The translations under genes were made by a program, and so were the position numbers. The notes beneath the pieces are model-generated. The model was not told where the DNA came from. It did no database searches and saw only the letters and a list, made by a program, of their open reading frames with translations. From positions 51,467,164 through 51,531,163 of the forward strand of contig NC_086373.1 in NCBI RefSeq assembly GCF_036588685.1: 64,000 nucleotides of DNA, written 5' to 3'. Origin of the DNA: Mytilus trossulus (Eukaryota; Mollusca; Bivalvia; Mytilida; Mytilidae). Numbering within the stretch: position 1 is the stretch's first letter; every line of letters begins with the position of its first letter. This document shows positions 20,909-33,649 of this stretch, in pieces.

Positions 20909-22847
20909 CGGTGTGAAGAAATACTGCAAAAGACTTCTTAGTGCACTAAGAAGAAAGTTTTTGCATTAAGGACACTAAAACGATGTTTTAAGATCACAGC
21001 GAGCATGAATATAAGAGGGTATGATTAAAAACCTCATATCTATAAAGTTAGGTATCAATAGATTTTGTAATTTTGAAGTTAAATGACTTTTTAATAAACG
21101 CGTGCCACTCGCCACGTGACCAACGGTTTATTGCAGATTCCCGAATCATCATGTTCAATCAACCTAATCCAATAAACAATTGTCTTTTGATCGTTACTTA
21201 TTGATTAATCAATGGTTGTTAACCTAACGGTTTAGCGTGGTATAATTTCAAGTTTATGAAAGAAAAATAAAAAATATATTTTGTGTTTTAAAACTTTGCC
21301 TTTGTTATATATATTTAGTTTTTAAGGAAATTGCTATAAAGCAAGCTTTTTTTTAATTAACAAACTCTATTATTATTACAAATTGAGAAACAAAGGCTTT
21401 TGATATTTTATTTCCTTACTAACAACACAAGAGTTTACATACTATCATTATTCCTTGAAAGATATTTGAGAGTATGTGGTGTCCATGGGGTTCTTCAAAA
21501 TCCGATTACAGAAGTAATATAGAAAAACTCCAAGAGGTAAAATTATTTGACGTTTTAAAAAGAGAATTATAGAATAAATCATAACTGTCTTCTATGAACG
21601 ATAACTTTAAACTGGTGTCAATGCTTTTTTTTAACAATTCATCTTTATTTCAACAATTGAAGACGAATACCATTTTATTTTATAATGTAATAAGCACTAT
21701 GGGCAAGCGCGGATCCAGAGCTTGAAGTGGGGATTTGGAGGGAGGGGTTATGTGAGAAATGTTTAGAACACTAGAGAAGTTTTCTTGTTATACCAAACCA
21801 TATGTTTTTCAATAAATGGCACACTTTTTGTTCATCCGGTATATGGTTACTCTAAATAAACTTTTAAGTGTATATATATATATAATTCTATAAGTTTAAT
21901 TATTTAATCGAAATATTGATAAATGGCATAGTTCCTGACATTAGAAAAATGAATGAAGTATTGGCAACCAAATATCAATCCTCACTTTTCCGTGAAGTGT
22001 TCATTATTATTTGTCTTTATAAAATTAAAAGGATGAAAAAATCCCAAACTGAAAAGAGTTGAAAATACGGTATTACTTTAGAAGTAAAAAATATAGCAGA
22101 CAGAATAAATACGACAGAAACAAACAAATGAAAAAAAAATAGAGAACAATTTGAAATACCATATACTAGTACATGTTTAATCAGTATACTAGCAGATTAT
22201 TCATGGTTCAAGGTTGAGCGAACATGAATTTCTACCGATTATACTAAAGGTGACAATCAACTTTTTGAGGTACGTGTCGAGAAAACATTATAGAAAAGAT
22301 ATAATTTAAAATTATGAAAGGAGTAGGTCCGGTTAGAACCGATTTTGGCCTCAAATTTCAGGTTCATCTGACGAAAGATTTTGACCACTTTTGAAACACT
22401 TAAGTGTCTATTTTATTTTATTTATTAGTGTATGTGGAAGATTTTCCCTGATTTTGTCATTAAAAACGATCCGATTCAAGCTCAAATATGAAAAATCCAG
22501 CAAATATGCCGGAAAATGTCACTTTTCAGATGGTTTTTGCCATTTAGCATGACTTTATGGTGCCAGTACCCGATATATGTGCCATGCATGTATTGTCAAA
22601 AAAAAGCCCTTATTTATGAAGCTGAAGCATTCTACTGTCCAAAAATAACTAAAAGTTTACTTTTAACAATTTTGTAAAGCTGCTATATTTTGGGGTCTAA
22701 AAGGTGTCTTACCGGACCTTCTCCTTTTACAAAGTCTATTTCTATATGCCATATCCTTTTGACAGTTGTATCATTCCATCAGGTCCTTAGTGCACATTTT
22801 TGTTCTTAGTGCACTAAGGAGGTCCTTTGCGGTGTTTCTACGGACCC
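20909..22847. mobile_element. Mutator-like element, non-autonomous, 1.9 kb
   Basis: Flanked by a perfect 9-bp duplication CATATATTT (20900-20908 and 22848-22856). Termini CGGTGTGAAGAAATACTGC and, inverted, GGGTCCGTAGAAACACCGC lead into the motif CTTAGTGCACTAAG; a perfect 20-bp palindrome CTTCTTAGTGCACTAAGAAG lies at 20934-20953. The 9-bp duplication and end structure fit Mutator-like elements; no transposase frame is present. Confidence 0.78.
22317..22733. mobile_element. MITE nested in the Mutator-like element
   Basis: Inverted termini AAAGGAGTAGGTCCGGTTAG and TTACCGGACCTTCTCCTTTT, about 417 bp apart. No ORF. A partial relative (ACCGGACCTCTTCT) is at 20760. Confidence 0.65.
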
Positions 22848-23029
22848 CATATATTTGAAGCTGTTCAAAATTCTGTACATTATAGGTACGTGTATCAGAT
22901 CGGACAATTATTGTCATATATATAAAAAGAATTACTGTATAAGTTATCTAGTATGAAATATGTCCACTGGACCGACCGTGCAAGGGCTATATATATTATA
23001 TCATGTATATAACCAGTCAATATTAAAAA

Positions 23030-23125
23030 AAAAGATGTGGTATGATTGCCAATGAGACAACTATCCACAACAGACCAAAATGACACAAACATCAACAACT
23101 ATAGGTCACACAAGGTCGTTAAAAA
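23030..23125 (-). repeat. Dispersed repeat, truncated
   Basis: AAGATGTGGTATGATTGCC to ACAACTATAGGTCAC only; the rest of the repeat is missing. Confidence 0.7.
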
Positions 23126-23263
23126 CTTCCATTTATTGTTGTCCACTGAAAATAAGCTCATAAAAACACGAATCCCCGTTTACTCAATTTCACCTTTATT
23201 TGTTAATATTTCTTTATCTTTTTCTTTTGATTTTATCATATCTTTTTTTGTGAAATATTTTGT

Positions 23264-23476
23264 GTGGTCGGCGAACATGAAATTGCCTCCGATGCTACAA
23301 AGAAAATTTGTTTAATGTCATCTGTTGCAATGTATGCTAAGTACTACACGTGGACAGGATGTTCCCCAGAAAATAAGTTATACACACCCCGATATAACCC
23401 CGAGGGCACACGCTACTGTCATATGGAAAATTACTGGGTCACCTGTAAGATGGTAATCAGCCATGCAACTAATTAG
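23264..23476 (+). other. Candidate cysteine-rich coding exon, unrecognised
   Basis: A 70-codon frame ending TAA 23474-23476 contains TWTGCSPENKLYTPRYNP and GTRYCHMENYWVTCKM: four Cys with aromatic and charged residues and codons much less AT-rich than the neighbourhood. It could be the last exon of a small secreted protein, but no clear acceptor site, partner exon or signal peptide is seen. Confidence 0.25.
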
Positions 23477-23499
23477 GTTACTGACCATGTCACTTCAAG

Positions 23500-24150
23500 T
23501 TAAAAAGTTTATCGTTAGATATCAAAATGATAAATTCATTTTTAATCAAAAATTTAAGAACTAAAAGATTTATCATTATAATGAAGTGAAATAATTCAAC
23601 CAAACTCGTATAAAGATTATATACATATTTTTTTAATCTATGCCGGAAAGAATTGAAAAACTGTATTTATAATTTTTAATTTGTTTTATAGACATCTGTG
23701 TAGGTCTCATGAAATGGAACTCACGCATGCCTAATTAAGATTTTTAAATTTATTGAAAAATATAACAAAAATTTAGGTTTGATATTAAATTAAAGTTTAT
23801 ACCTTTCCGCGCTGTAATTTATTTGATATGACATGAATCAAGCAAATTGTTTGAGGGATTTATGGGTTTGTCCATACAACGTATAAAAAAAAGAAGTGTA
23901 TGTTATTATAGTATTTCACATGCCTTGTTTTCGCCTTAAAGCTCATTATTCAGAGTGTTTCAGACAAGATGTTAAAATAACGTGCAAGATACTTTTTTCG
24001 ATTATCGTGAAGAGACAATTTTAATTCCCATTCCTCCATGCACTCTACCCCTGTTGAATTGTATATTTATAATTCCTCGTTCTTTTAATTAGCCCTCCCC
24101 CTTTCGTGGTTACCGTTATGCCAACAAATACCCGAGGCTTGATTTACATG
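23500..24150. other. No supported gene
   Basis: AT-rich without ORF, repeat or motif support. Confidence 0.4.
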
Positions 24151-24159
24151 TAAAAATCA

Positions 24160-24240
24160 TGGGCGGATCTAGTCATGATAAAGGGGGTTCCAACTACATG
24201 TCTCCATTAAATAAGGGGTGTCATTTTCGCTGGGTTTCTG
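24160..24240 (+). repeat. GGATCC-family MITE fragment
   Basis: GGGCGGATCTAGTCATGATA then GGGGGTTCCAACTACATGTC; only the left half is recognisable. Confidence 0.5.
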
Positions 24241-24487
24241 TTACCTCACCCTTTTCATATAATTTAGATTTCAAAAGTGTATACCTTATTCATATATTGT
24301 GTAGGTTAAAACGTTATCTTTTCACATATTGTTAGCGTTTTGATTGGTGTTCAATGCAACAGTGCACTACCTATGTGTCAAAAGAGAGTTTTTACCGACC
24401 TGTTCACATATATTTAAGGTTCTTATATTAAAACTTTTCCTGATGCACAGGTAACCTATTCCAATGGAACGTCCTATCACCTTGTAT

Positions 24488-24810
24488 ATAGATATAGGAA
24501 GATGTGGTGTGAGTGCCAATGAGACAACTCTCCATCCAAATAACAATTTTAAAATTAAACCATTATAGGTTAAAGTACGGCCTTCAACACGGAGCCTTGG
24601 CTCACACCGAACAACAAGCTATAAAGGGCCCCAAAATTACTAGTGTAAAACCATTCAAACGGGAAAACCAACGGTCTAATCTATATAAACAAAACGAGAA
24701 ACGAGAAACACGTATATATAACATAAACAAACGACAACTACTGTACATCAGATTCCTGACTTAGGACAGGTGCAAACATTTGCAGCGGGATTAAACGTTT
24801 TAATGGATCC
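24488..24810 (-). repeat. Dispersed repeat, near full length; end shared with the LINE leader
   Basis: AGGAAGATGTGGTGTGAGTG ... GCGGGATTAAACG. Bases 24488-24568 match the reverse complement of 1087-1165 almost perfectly, including AATAACAATTT and AAATTAAACCATT. Confidence 0.8.
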
Positions 24811-25892
24811 AAACCTTCTTCCTTTTTCTGTAGGAACTTGAGAGGATTCCCGAGATTATCATTTATGCAATGAATGCTCACAAAAAGCTAGGGGAGTCCA
24901 ATCCCGGATTCCATCCCCTTCGACCCGCCACAGAATACAGATATAATTGATAATTGTTATTTAAAAGTCATATACTATAGCCACTATATAGTACCAGAGA
25001 CATATAATACAAGAGATTGGCAACTCGGCGAAATCCCGTGATGTCACTCGGCCAGATTTAAATCTCGCGAGAATTCTGTGGTTAATAGAGTCTTTATCAA
25101 AGTATTAAAGGTACTCGAAGAAATGGTGAAGTTGAAGCATGAATTAACTGTTTCAGTGTTAAATTTAACATGATAATTAATTGAATAATTTTAGTTCATA
25201 CGTAATTATGTATTTCAATGTCATTTTAATTTTGATTATTTGTATTTTTGAAAAAGAGACATTATTTGATATTGTATTAAAAATACGATATTAAATAATT
25301 AATACGTAATAAATTGCATGTCTTGTATCAGAGTTAATTTTATTTGATTGTTTCATAATGGATTTCTATTAAATATACACCTGTCTCGGAGACATAATGT
25401 CACAGTGTGACATGTATATTCGGCTTGAATTATCCGATGGTCAGGTAAATCACAACCTGTTAAAATGAGTTTTATTTGACACCTGGTACACACGAAGTAG
25501 TTACACCACAGGTGTACACACTCCTTCCGAAAATATTTACAAATTATAAAATTAAATAATGTGTAGAAAAAAAAAAATTGTTTGAAAAATATCGTTTATC
25601 ATGATCGACTGTGTCTTATATTAATAATTTGTATAGATCATTAAAAAATTATTACTTTCTGGGTTCATTATTAATTTGGCTTGTATTGGGTTGATTTTTA
25701 ATGATTGTCTGTAAATTGTTTTCTAATTGTGTTTTTCGAAATATTATGAGCTTGCATTCAGTTGTTTTTATGATTGTCGGTAAATTTATGGTTTCTCCTT
25801 TTCACGGATTGTGTATTTAGTTAGGACTAATTACATTTAATGATCATTTAATAGAAAATTGCAATATGAGTCTTTTGACCTCGAATAGAAAG

Positions 25893-28802
25893 CGGTACGT
25901 CTAAACACTGCTAAGGACTCCTTAGTGCACTAAGGACTATACAATGCCACTAAGGACTAGAAGGACTACTGTTATACGTGTTATTTTTACATATTATGTT
26001 AAATATTGATATTTAATGCATAAATTTAAAATTTTATAGAAAAATAATCATAAATAAAAAAGATATTCAACATTTTCTAGGCACGTGCCCATTTTTCTTT
26101 GATATACCGAAAATCAATGAACCGATTGACACGTGCCAAATAATATAACAACTGATTAAACAATCATTTATTCTTTAATTTAAGCAATTAACAATTGTAT
26201 CAAAAAGATTAATACTTGATTATCATAATAAAATGTGTTCTTCTTATTCAAAAGTTAAAATGATTAAAAGGACAAATAAATTTGCTTTTGTTTCATTTAT
26301 TACCCGAAATAGTTATTTGCCATAGGTTTTAATGTTGATGTGCGCCAACTAATAAGTAAGAGTGTCCTTGGGATTTATCAAAACCACTAGTTTTCAACCA
26401 GTTTGATATCAGTTTACAAAGGCGGTACTTATTAATTTGAAATTGTTTGACATTTGGTTGTTTTTTCTTCTAAAAGTAAAAGAAGTTTAAAATAATCATT
26501 TAACGAATTTTAGTCAAATTAGATTTTATTTCAAATATATGAAAGATATATATGTTTTTCAAAATGTTCCTAAGTGTTTAGTACATTATTTACGAATAAT
26601 TTCCTGCATTTTTAATTTAAAGTTAAAGATATAATGTTGACAGAAAAAGAGAGTGCTTTGTAAAAATTACTCACTGTTGGAGGCCGTATGGGTAACACAA
26701 AGTTATTAATTTCCAGGGGCGGATTTAGGCGGGGGCGTGGCGGGCGTGCGCCCCCCCCCTAAAATTTGCAAAGCATGGGTTTACTCCAACATATTTAAGT
26801 ATCAGAAGAGACCATTACATCTTTTTTAACATTCAAAGTATATAAAACAGTCAGTTGAACAGAATCAACGTGATTACTTATCAACTGCCCTACGCTTTAT
26901 TAAAGTTCTATAAATTATTTCAAAGGAAAGTGTCAAATGCGGAGCTGCGTTTGATGACAAATATAATTGTTTTTTTTTAGCAGCTAAAGTAAAAACTAAT
27001 GTTACATTGTATTTCCGGTTTTTATAATAAATTTCTTTGATAATCGAAGTTCCAAAACATCCCTTACTCAATTTCAAAATGTCATCATGACACGGTCAAG
27101 AAACTATCGGCAGGTGAGAATCTTTCATAATATCCGTTTCAATAATACTGTTTCAAGCGAAAAGTTAGTTTATTAATTTGTATCTCTGTGTCTATATTTA
27201 TTTCTCACTTGCAAACCTAAATATTTAGCCGAATACTGTACCGAATTACATGCTTTGAATCCCAAGAAAATAAAGATAACTGCGTAAATGCATCTCATTC
27301 TGATTTTAGTTGTTTTGTTGCGAACACAGTTAAGTCTGGCACAACCTCCGAAAAATAAAAAAAGTAAAAAAACCCAGATATTATGAAAGGACAATTAAAA
27401 ATCGCTGGTAAAAGTAGAAATTTTCGCTTGCAAAATATATTGGTCAGGTGAGCAATTGTGATCTGTCTCGTCTCACTTTGCGTCCGTGACGTCTGTCTGC
27501 CCGTCTATCTGTAGATTGTTGTCGGGTGTGGATTAGGGCGGTTTCAACTTGAAACTTTAACTTTTTTTTATCATTTTACCACACAATAGTTAGAGATATC
27601 TACATTTCACCCCTTTGAAAGAATATTTCAATAATTTTACCAAAAAATAACTCCAAAAATTTTTCGCCTCGCTCTGCTCGGCCAAAATTTATTTTGCGCT
27701 CCCCCTAACTGGAAATCATGGATCCGCCCCTGATTTCCGTGTCATTTTGTCTCTTGTGAATAGTTGTCTCATCACCAACCCTACCACATCATTTTTTATA
27801 TTGGTTGCAAAAAATTATTATCGTATTGAACTCGTTTTTGTCCAGAAATATATTGCTCAAACGTGTTCTTCGTTTGATAATAAATTTTGAAAATGAACCA
27901 TAGCATACGCACAAAAAAATAATTTCTGTCTGTTTACTTGTAGCTTGCATTAAATAAGTTTGGTAACATCAGAGACATATAGAGACATATATGTCTCTGG
28001 TTACATGTAGTAAATATTTTTTATCAGGTGGATTTTTTTTTGTCCTCAAATACATTGCTCAAACGTCTTCATATGTAAATTTTAAAAAAAAGATAAAATT
28101 TTGCAAAATTACCATCGCAAACGCACAAGGGTGGTTGCATGTAGTAAAAAGTTTATTATCTTATTGATTACGTGTTGTCCAGTAATACATTGCTTAACGT
28201 CTCCATATAAGAAAATAAATTTTGAAAAGTGCACCACAAGAAACAAAATAATGTGTTTCGGCTCCATACCTGTTCGAACGCATGTCCGTCGTCGCCCATA
28301 TTCTGTCATTTATTAATATGAACATCAAATTAAAAAACCTCCATTAGATATAATATATTGTTCTGGAAACAAATTTATTATTTACAAGAAATAATTACAA
28401 AATACACTTGAAAAAAATACTTCTTCATTTTGAAAAATACACATTAATAGTATTTCAACAACAATTCATTTTTTTTTTAAATGTATCCAACTTTGTCAAT
28501 CTTTTTCATTAAACACAACAAATAGCATGATTCCCGTGTAATCAGTTATGTAATTTGACACGTGTCAAATGGTTCATTGATTTTCGGCACATCAAAGAAA
28601 TACGGGCACGTGTCTAAATAATGTTTAATATCTTATTCATCTATGATATTTTTTCTACAAAAATTGAAATTTATGCATTAAATATCATTCTCTACCATAA
28701 TATGAAAAGAAATTGCATGTAACAGCACGCCATCTAGTCCTTAGTGGCATGTTATACGTCCTTAGTGCACTAAGGACTCCTTAGCAGTGTTTAGACGAAC
28801 CC
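25893..28802. mobile_element. Mutator-like element, 2.9 kb, ~300-bp inverted termini
   Basis: Flanked by a perfect 9-bp duplication AATAGAAAG (25884-25892 and 28803-28811). The inverted ends run ~300 bp: TCTAAACACTGCTAAGGA, CTTAGTGCACTAAGGAC, GGCACGTGCCC and GACACGTGCCAAA on the left match the reverse complement of 28510-28800. Long termini with a 9-bp duplication are typical of Mutator-like elements. No transposase is present; the interior is AT-rich and interrupted by a 1-kb insertion. Confidence 0.85.
26714..27732. mobile_element. 1.0-kb inverted-repeat element nested in the Mutator-like element
   Basis: Starts CAGGGGCGGAT and ends ATCCGCCCCTG, flanked on both sides by ATTTC (26709-26713, 27733-27737). 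The ends resemble the GGATCC MITEs, which may be its deletion derivatives. No intact transposase ORF. CAGGGG termini suggest the hAT group, but hAT normally duplicates 8 bp, so the class is open. Confidence 0.75.
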
Positions 28803-29001
28803 AATAGAAAGGGATTAACCATATTGTAAGCGTAATGTACATGTTTCCCTTCTTTTTTTTTACTTTTAGACTAGTTAAAATCTCCTTTTAATTTTGAAAC
28901 AGACATGGACATGTGTGAATAGTTAAACAACATTTTGACTTGATTGTTAGTTAAAACCCTTTTTTTTTACTTTATACAAACTGCACGAAAATGTGTCTTC
29001 C

Positions 29002-29130
29002 TTTGTTGTTGATCAGGCTGATTTAATTGATGTTTGCTTAACGTCAAGTGGCAAATATTTCATTTTTTTGTTGTTGATCAGGTTGATTTAATTGATGGTT
29101 GCTTAACGTCCAGTGGCAACTATTTCATAT
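29002..29130 (+). repeat. Tandem duplication, ~65 bp x 2
   Basis: TTGTTGTTGATCAGGCTGAT through GGCAAATATTTCAT is followed by TTGTTGTTGATCAGGTTGAT through GGCAACTATTTCAT. Confidence 0.8.
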
Positions 29131-29159
29131 TCTTTTTTACATATTGATGTACAGTATAT

Positions 29160-29450
29160 GCAATATAATGTCTAACTCTCCACAAGAAACCAAATGATAC
29201 AGACATCAACATTTTAAGGTGACCAAAAGGCTCTAAGCAATGCATAAAATTCATATTGCACTGTCAACTATACAAGGTCTATTTAAGAAAAAGGTTTAAC
29301 ACATCAAACAAGAAAACTCACTGTCTTATTTATGAACAAAATAATAAGAAAAAAAATCCAAATATGATATATACAGCAACACACCAGTGAATTACAGGCT
29401 CCTTACTTTGGGAAAGCACATGACATACATAATAAAGGCATGATAATAGA
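29160..29450 (-). repeat. Dispersed repeat, diverged copy
   Basis: TCTAACTCTCCACAAGAAAC, GACATCAACATTTTAAGGTG and CAGTGAATTACAGGCTCC preserve the order of the 12065 copy with many changes. Confidence 0.65.
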
Positions 29451-30196
29451 TTTAACCATAATCACAAGCCGTACAATTTTATGTTCTTGTTTGTTGTTTT
29501 TTCCCCACAGTAATCATATTAATAAAACCTATAAACCAATTAATGTGGTGTGGTGTTTGAATAAACCAAATTACATCTGTAAAAAAAACACCTACATACA
29601 TCCCACTATTCTGAAATGAAAAGGACCAGTCAGACTGAGAATCAGAACATGTACATGTATTTATGTATACAATATATCTTGAATATCACTACACATTATT
29701 CCATCCTTTTTCAATAACTAAACCAAAATGTGAGAGAACAAAAACAATTCCAGGTATAAATAATATTTTTATTATCAAACGTTTATTCATAATGTTACTG
29801 TCAATGATAACTGAGAGTTTTATGATCATTTTTTATATGTCTCTGATAGTACTAGAACCGAACACCTGTTTTGTGTTATATATATACATACACCACATCT
29901 TCCTATGTCTATATAGCTGATTTACCGTAAATAACTGCGAGAAAATTAATAAAACACAAGTTGATAATTGTCTCTTCTCTGCTAATTTTAATGTGCATGC
30001 AATATTCACTCTGATTTACTTGTGAGACCACCGACACTAATAATAATTACGTACAAAATAATAGGTGCTCCTTCACTGGGAAGGGCATTTCGGATCTGAT
30101 CAATTTATTGGTTCCATTCCCCCATTCTACACTTCTCCTCAGAAAAAATGCCTTGCAATGCGACCATAATGCGTCATATTTATCTGGGCTACTAGT

Positions 30197-30304
30197 CCAA
30201 ATAATTATGACATCTTGAAAGGCTATTATATTTTTTTTCTTTGACGCCTAACATCGACGTAGAAAAAAAATATAATAGCCTTTCAAGACGTCATAATTAT
30301 TTGG
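30197..30304. repeat. Long near-perfect hairpin, 44-bp arms
   Basis: CCAAATAATTATGACATCTT... (30197-30240) pairs with 30261-30304 at 43 of 44 positions around a 20-base loop; the only mismatch would be a G-U pair in RNA. A 14-G run follows at 30309. Confidence 0.9.
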
Positions 30305-31009
30305 AAAAGGGGGGGGGGGGGGTTCAGATGGGGGATGGTTGCCTCAGTCATGTTTCTGTATCAACAAAATTTTTCACACAAAAAGGGGGGCAGGGATTTC
30401 TCCTTAATAAGAAATCTCTATTTTCAGCATAAGCTCATATAAATTTGCCTTTTGAAGAACTGAAATTAATATGAGACGGCTATAATGATTTTTCAGATGC
30501 TTTACATTAAAATACACCCATGTGACTTACACAATTATATATAACGTTAGATCCAAATTTAAAAAGCTATTTTTTTTCAATATTCAAATAATGTAGGATC
30601 AAATCTTGATACTTGTATGTAGTTGAAATTGTTAGCTTTAAACATTAAAAAATGAACACCCAAAATTTAAACATAAGAGTGACCATGTAGTCTTTATTAA
30701 TGTATGCTATTGTTATGAAACTAGGTCATTGTAGGTAAACTGGCATCTATTCCCTTAAATCTTTGTTCCCAGTCACCCCAAGTTTGATTTAAATTAGTCA
30801 AGTATATCTACTCTATTAGCATGATTAGGTCTCTAGTTTGGATAGTTAATAACTTGCAAATTAAAATCATACTACTCCCAAATTTATATTTCTTTAAATA
30901 TTATGGATGAAATAGCAAGTAAGAGATGAAATTAAATTGGATGAAATGTGGCATTTATTTTTGTTAATGTAGTATGTCTGATGTTGTCAAACTTAATTAT
31001 AGACCCTTA

Positions 31010-31170
31010 AGGGGTGGATCCAGTCATTTTAAAAAGAGGTGGGGTGGGATTCTAACCCAGGACAAAAGGGGAAAGGGGGGGGGGGGGGGTCCAATTACAT
31101 GTCCCAATTCAAATGCATTGATAATCCAAAAAAAGGGGGGTTCCAATCCCTTGAACCCCCCTCTGGATCT
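31010..31170. mobile_element. GGATCC-family MITE
   Basis: AGGGGTGGATCCAG at the left, CTCTGGATCTGTGCCTG at the right, with a G-run and CAAATGCATTGAT inside. Confidence 0.65.
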
Positions 31171-31241
31171 GTGCCTGCCCTTTAAAAATAAAATGATCCT
31201 TATTTTGAGTTAAAGCTTATAGATTTTTCTATAATGCTTCT

Positions 31242-31365
31242 CAGGGGCGGATCCAGCCATTTTCAAAGGGGGGTCCCAACCATGAGTAAAGAGGGGTTCC
31301 AACTATATCTCCCATTCAAATGCATTGGTCGGTAAAAGAAAAGGATTCCAACCCTTGAATCTATG
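31242..31365. mobile_element. GGATCC-family MITE, right end lost
   Basis: CAGGGGCGGATCCAGCCATT, GGGGGGTCCCAACCATGAG and CAAATGCATTGGTCGG; no right inverted terminus is seen. Confidence 0.6.
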
Positions 31366-31394
31366 GTCAGGTTGTTGTCTCTTTGACACATTCC

Positions 31395-32290
31395 CTTTTT
31401 CCATTCTCAATTTTATCATGTAGTCGTCGTTGTCCCAGGACATTTAGTTTCCGCTTAATTACTTTAGTACAAGTTAATAGAAATCTGTGAAATTCAAACA
31501 CAAGGTTTGTAACCAGAGTTTTTGTTCAGAGTTTAGGAATAACATGAATTAGGGGCCAAAAGGGGCCAATATTAAACTTTGTTTGATTTTATATAAAATT
31601 GAATTATTGGAGTTCTTTGATATGCCAAATCTAACTGTGTATTAAGATTCCTAGTTGTTTTGGTCCTGTTTAAATTGGTCTACCTTAAGGTCCAAAGGGT
31701 CCAAAATTAAACTTATTTTGATTTTAACAAGATTTAAATTCTTGGTGTTCTGATTAATATGCTGAATCTGAATATTTACTTAGATTTTTTTATTATGGGC
31801 CCAAATTTCAAGTTGGTCCAAATCGGGGTCCAAAATTTTACTTTGTTTGATTTCAACAAAAATTGATTATATGGGGCTCTTTGATATGCTGAATCTAACC
31901 ATTCGTTAAGATTTTTTATATTTTGTCCCATTATCAAATTGGTCCACATTGAGTTCTAAAGGGTCCAAAATTTAACTTTATTTGATTTCATCAAAAAATG
32001 AATTATTGGGTTTCTTTGATCATGTTGATATGCTGCATCTAACCATGTATTGAGATTTTGAATATTGGACCATTTTGGAGGTTAATTGTCAATTTAAATT
32101 TTTTTAAGTACTTGGACCACATTCATTCTGTGTCAGAAACCTATGCTGCATCAACTATTGAATCACAATAAAAATTTAAAATTCAGAGTTGTATCGAGGT
32201 TGAATGTTGTGTCCATACTTGCCCAAACTGTTCTGGGTTCAACCTGTACGTTTGTATCGAGCTGAGCCATGCATAGCATTTTTATTGGTT
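31395..32290 (+). repeat. Tandem-repeat element, copy without piggyBac-like insertion
   Basis: Same order as 43720-47200: GAATTAGGGGCCAAAAGGGG, then ~120-130 bp units with GTCCAAAATT, CTTTGATATGCTGAATCTAA and AAGTTGGTCCAAATCGGGGT, then the CCATACTTGCCCAAAC ending. CTACCTTAAGGTCC at 31680 is the uninterrupted TTAA site occupied at 44457 in the other copy. Confidence 0.75.
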
Positions 32291-32299
32291 ATTTATATA

Positions 32300-32940
32300 T
32301 TAATTTGAAATTTTGACGAGTGAGACACATACTGATTATACTGTTAACAATATTTCAGAGTTTAACGTAGTCAAGCGAAACAAATTATAGAAGAATAGTT
32401 GAATCATGTCTTTTTTGTCAAATGAAAAATTAGTACGAACACAAAGAAAAAGTATGGGAATGTTTGTTTTTAAACTATTGACCAGGGTGAAAGTCTGCGA
32501 AAGTCATGACTGGCAAAAAGTTTGTGAAATGAAAAAGCACAAATATTCCATTCTTTTTAAATATAACTGCATATAAAGAAAAACACAAACTGATGTTTAA
32601 TAATAGTTTTTACCCTTTTTATGTTTTATAGGACAAGAAATATAGAAAAATAATGAAAAATATAAACAGTTACAATAGAAATGAGCGCAAAACAAGAATA
32701 CAACAAGGCCTAAATGGTAAGACCACTTCTATATACTGTAAATTCAGATTTTTCAGGGAATGGACAACTTATTGTGATTACAAAAAAAAACTGCATAAAG
32801 ATATATATATATGTTTCTGTTATCAAAATATGATTTCTTATTTTTGCGATACTCACCCAGTCACATTATTCGCATTACTAAAAAGTTTGGATAATTTCTG
32901 AATTACAGTAATAAAAGAAATTGCCTTTGAATGATGAATC
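32300..32940. other. No supported gene
   Basis: AT-rich. An 82-codon ORF at 32653-32901 shows no domain or codon bias. Confidence 0.35.
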
Positions 32941-32944
32941 ATAT

Positions 32945-33110
32945 AAAAATAAGAAAATGTGGTATGGTAAATGAGTGACTTATCCACCAGAGTTCAATGA
33001 AGCGGATGCAAGAAATTAAAGGTCAATCATGGGCCTGCCTTCAATAATGAGAAAACACTTCCTTTATAGGTCATTCATTAAAGATCCCAACATATAAAGA
33101 TTTAAACAAT
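32945..33110 (-). repeat. Dispersed repeat, degraded
   Basis: GAAAATGTGGTATGGTAAATGAG, TTATCCACCAG and GGCCTGCCTTCAATAATGAG follow the same order as the intact copies. Confidence 0.5.
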
Positions 33111-33649
33111 CCAATTTATTTCAACATGTTCTGTTCAAAGGCAATAACAATTAATAAAAAAAAATCATGCCTAATATAAAATATTGTTTGTTTCTCCAAT
33201 CTCGACCGACCCTGCAAAAATGGTCCTACTCATAAAATTTTATTGTCAAAACTAAGCCAAATATTATTATATTCATTTCTGATTTTTCGGGCTTACCGGA
33301 TCATCAGATAATATTCAGGCTTTTGGGAAAAATAAAATTATTTACCTACCTACCTACCCACACCTGGCTTGTCAGAATAGGGATTAGGGAAACAAACAAT
33401 ATATTAATTTAGGCCTCATGTCTGTGAGCACTCAACCTGACCATAATATAGGACAGTGGTTCAAATATTAACACAACATATGAACATTCTATAACAACTA
33501 TTGCAAGTGGCTCAACTTTAAATATCCCTGCAAGGCACTAAACAAAGAATATTAAATCTTTTACACAAAGCACTGAAATAAGAGAACTCATAAGCATGAC
33601 AAGTAAGAATATCAAATGAAAGTTTCTCAAAATGTTCATTAAAAGTTGA

